Assembly (NCBI GenBank): GCA_903922605.1
Contig: CAIXUG010000062.1
Location: 1 to 64,000 of the forward strand
DNA length: 64,000 bases
Reading direction: 5' to 3'
DNA from: an uncultured Verrucomicrobiota bacterium
GTDB lineage: Bacteria; Verrucomicrobiota; Verrucomicrobiia; Limisphaerales; UBA9464
Part shown: in pieces, positions 63,849-64,000 of the stretch
Position numbering within the stretch: position 1 is the first letter of the stretch
How the letters are laid out: the number at the start of each line of letters is the position of its first letter
The notes under the pieces: generated by a model
The model's input: the letters and a program-made list of their open reading frames with translations, nothing else
What the model was told of the DNA's origin: nothing
Database searches by the model: none
Position numbers and translations under genes: made by a program

Positions 63849-64000
63849 ATGAAAAAAAATAAAGCCTTGGAGCAAAACCCCGCTCGTTTTGCGTTCACTT
63901 TGATTGAGCTGCTCGTGGTCATTGCGATCATTGCGATCCTGGCCGGCATGCTGTTACCCGCCTTGGCCAAGGCCAAGGACAAGGCGCAAAACACGGTCGA
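63849..64000 (+). CDS. pseudopilin-like protein, N-terminal part only
   Basis: The first 50 residues are visible before the window ends. The leader [15 protein letters not shown] is followed by [16 protein letters not shown] with Glu at +5, then [16 protein letters not shown]. The residue before the cut is Ala15 rather than Gly, which prepilin peptidases accept less well. It is the third such gene in the window. The C-terminal domain, which would show an H-X9-DG motif, lies outside. Confidence 0.85.
   Translation, partial: MKKNKALEQNPARFAFTLIELLVVIAIIAILAGMLLPALAKAKDKAQNTV

Overview
The window looks like a chromosomal segment of a GC-rich Verrucomicrobiota bacterium, most likely of the Pedosphaerales/Limisphaerales (subdivision 3) type. 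The signs are three pseudopilin-like proteins with the [16 protein letters not shown] signature and, in one, the H-X9-DG tail typical of PVC bacteria. There are also two very large membrane-bound dehydrogenase/HEAT/CxxCH proteins of the Pirellula-Verrucomicrobium type, a PEP-CTERM protein, delta-60 repeat proteins, a FG-GAP/UnbV protein, Tat-exported Gfo/Idh oxidoreductases, and a protein kinase beside an ECF-like sigma factor. No plasmid, phage or conjugation genes are visible.

Layout. 1-590 is the N-terminal part of a PAS histidine kinase. 863-4049 carries a small unknown protein, an initiator tRNA with its own terminator, and the fatty-acid cluster fabG-acpP-fabF. 4074-12871 is mostly exported or membrane proteins: a pseudopilin, a large cytochrome/dehydrogenase, a zinc-ribbon membrane protein, a D-amino-acid dehydrogenase-like flavoprotein and an anchored CotH-like protein. 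13064-19142 has purL followed by a 1229-residue double FG-GAP/UnbV protein. 19310-25390 has a TRIC-type membrane protein, scpA-scpB, an MgtC-family protein, an SDR, an exported esterase and a Nif3 protein. 25448-35425 has a sorbosone-dehydrogenase/cytochrome fusion, then a small polysaccharide cluster (three glycosyltransferases, an M20 hydrolase, a flippase) and an RlmI-like methyltransferase. 35857-47963 has the second giant dehydrogenase, then three tandem delta-60 repeat paralogues. 48136-55992 has an atypical Gfo/Idh oxidoreductase, an S9 peptidase, a sensor protein kinase, its neighbouring sigma factor and guaA. 56337-64000 has a pseudopilin, a PEP-CTERM protein, a membrane-anchored helical repeat protein, hflX, an exported Gfo/Idh protein with a sugar isomerase/epimerase, and the start of a third pseudopilin.

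The housekeeping genes (fatty acid, purine and GMP synthesis, chromosome condensation, translation initiation) are interleaved with a large exported set for carbohydrate oxidation and surface display. The two giant dehydrogenases, the sorbosone dehydrogenase fusion and the Gfo/Idh plus isomerase pair together suggest periplasmic oxidation and processing of sugars.

The most unusual content is repetitive DNA. There is a set of GTAG-headed hairpins arranged as inverted pairs, one of them read in frame inside a dehydrogenase gene. There is a separate ~285-bp element with terminal inverted repeats (two full copies and one solo end). Heptanucleotide tandem repeats sit inside or beside several genes. 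No transposase for any of these is encoded here.
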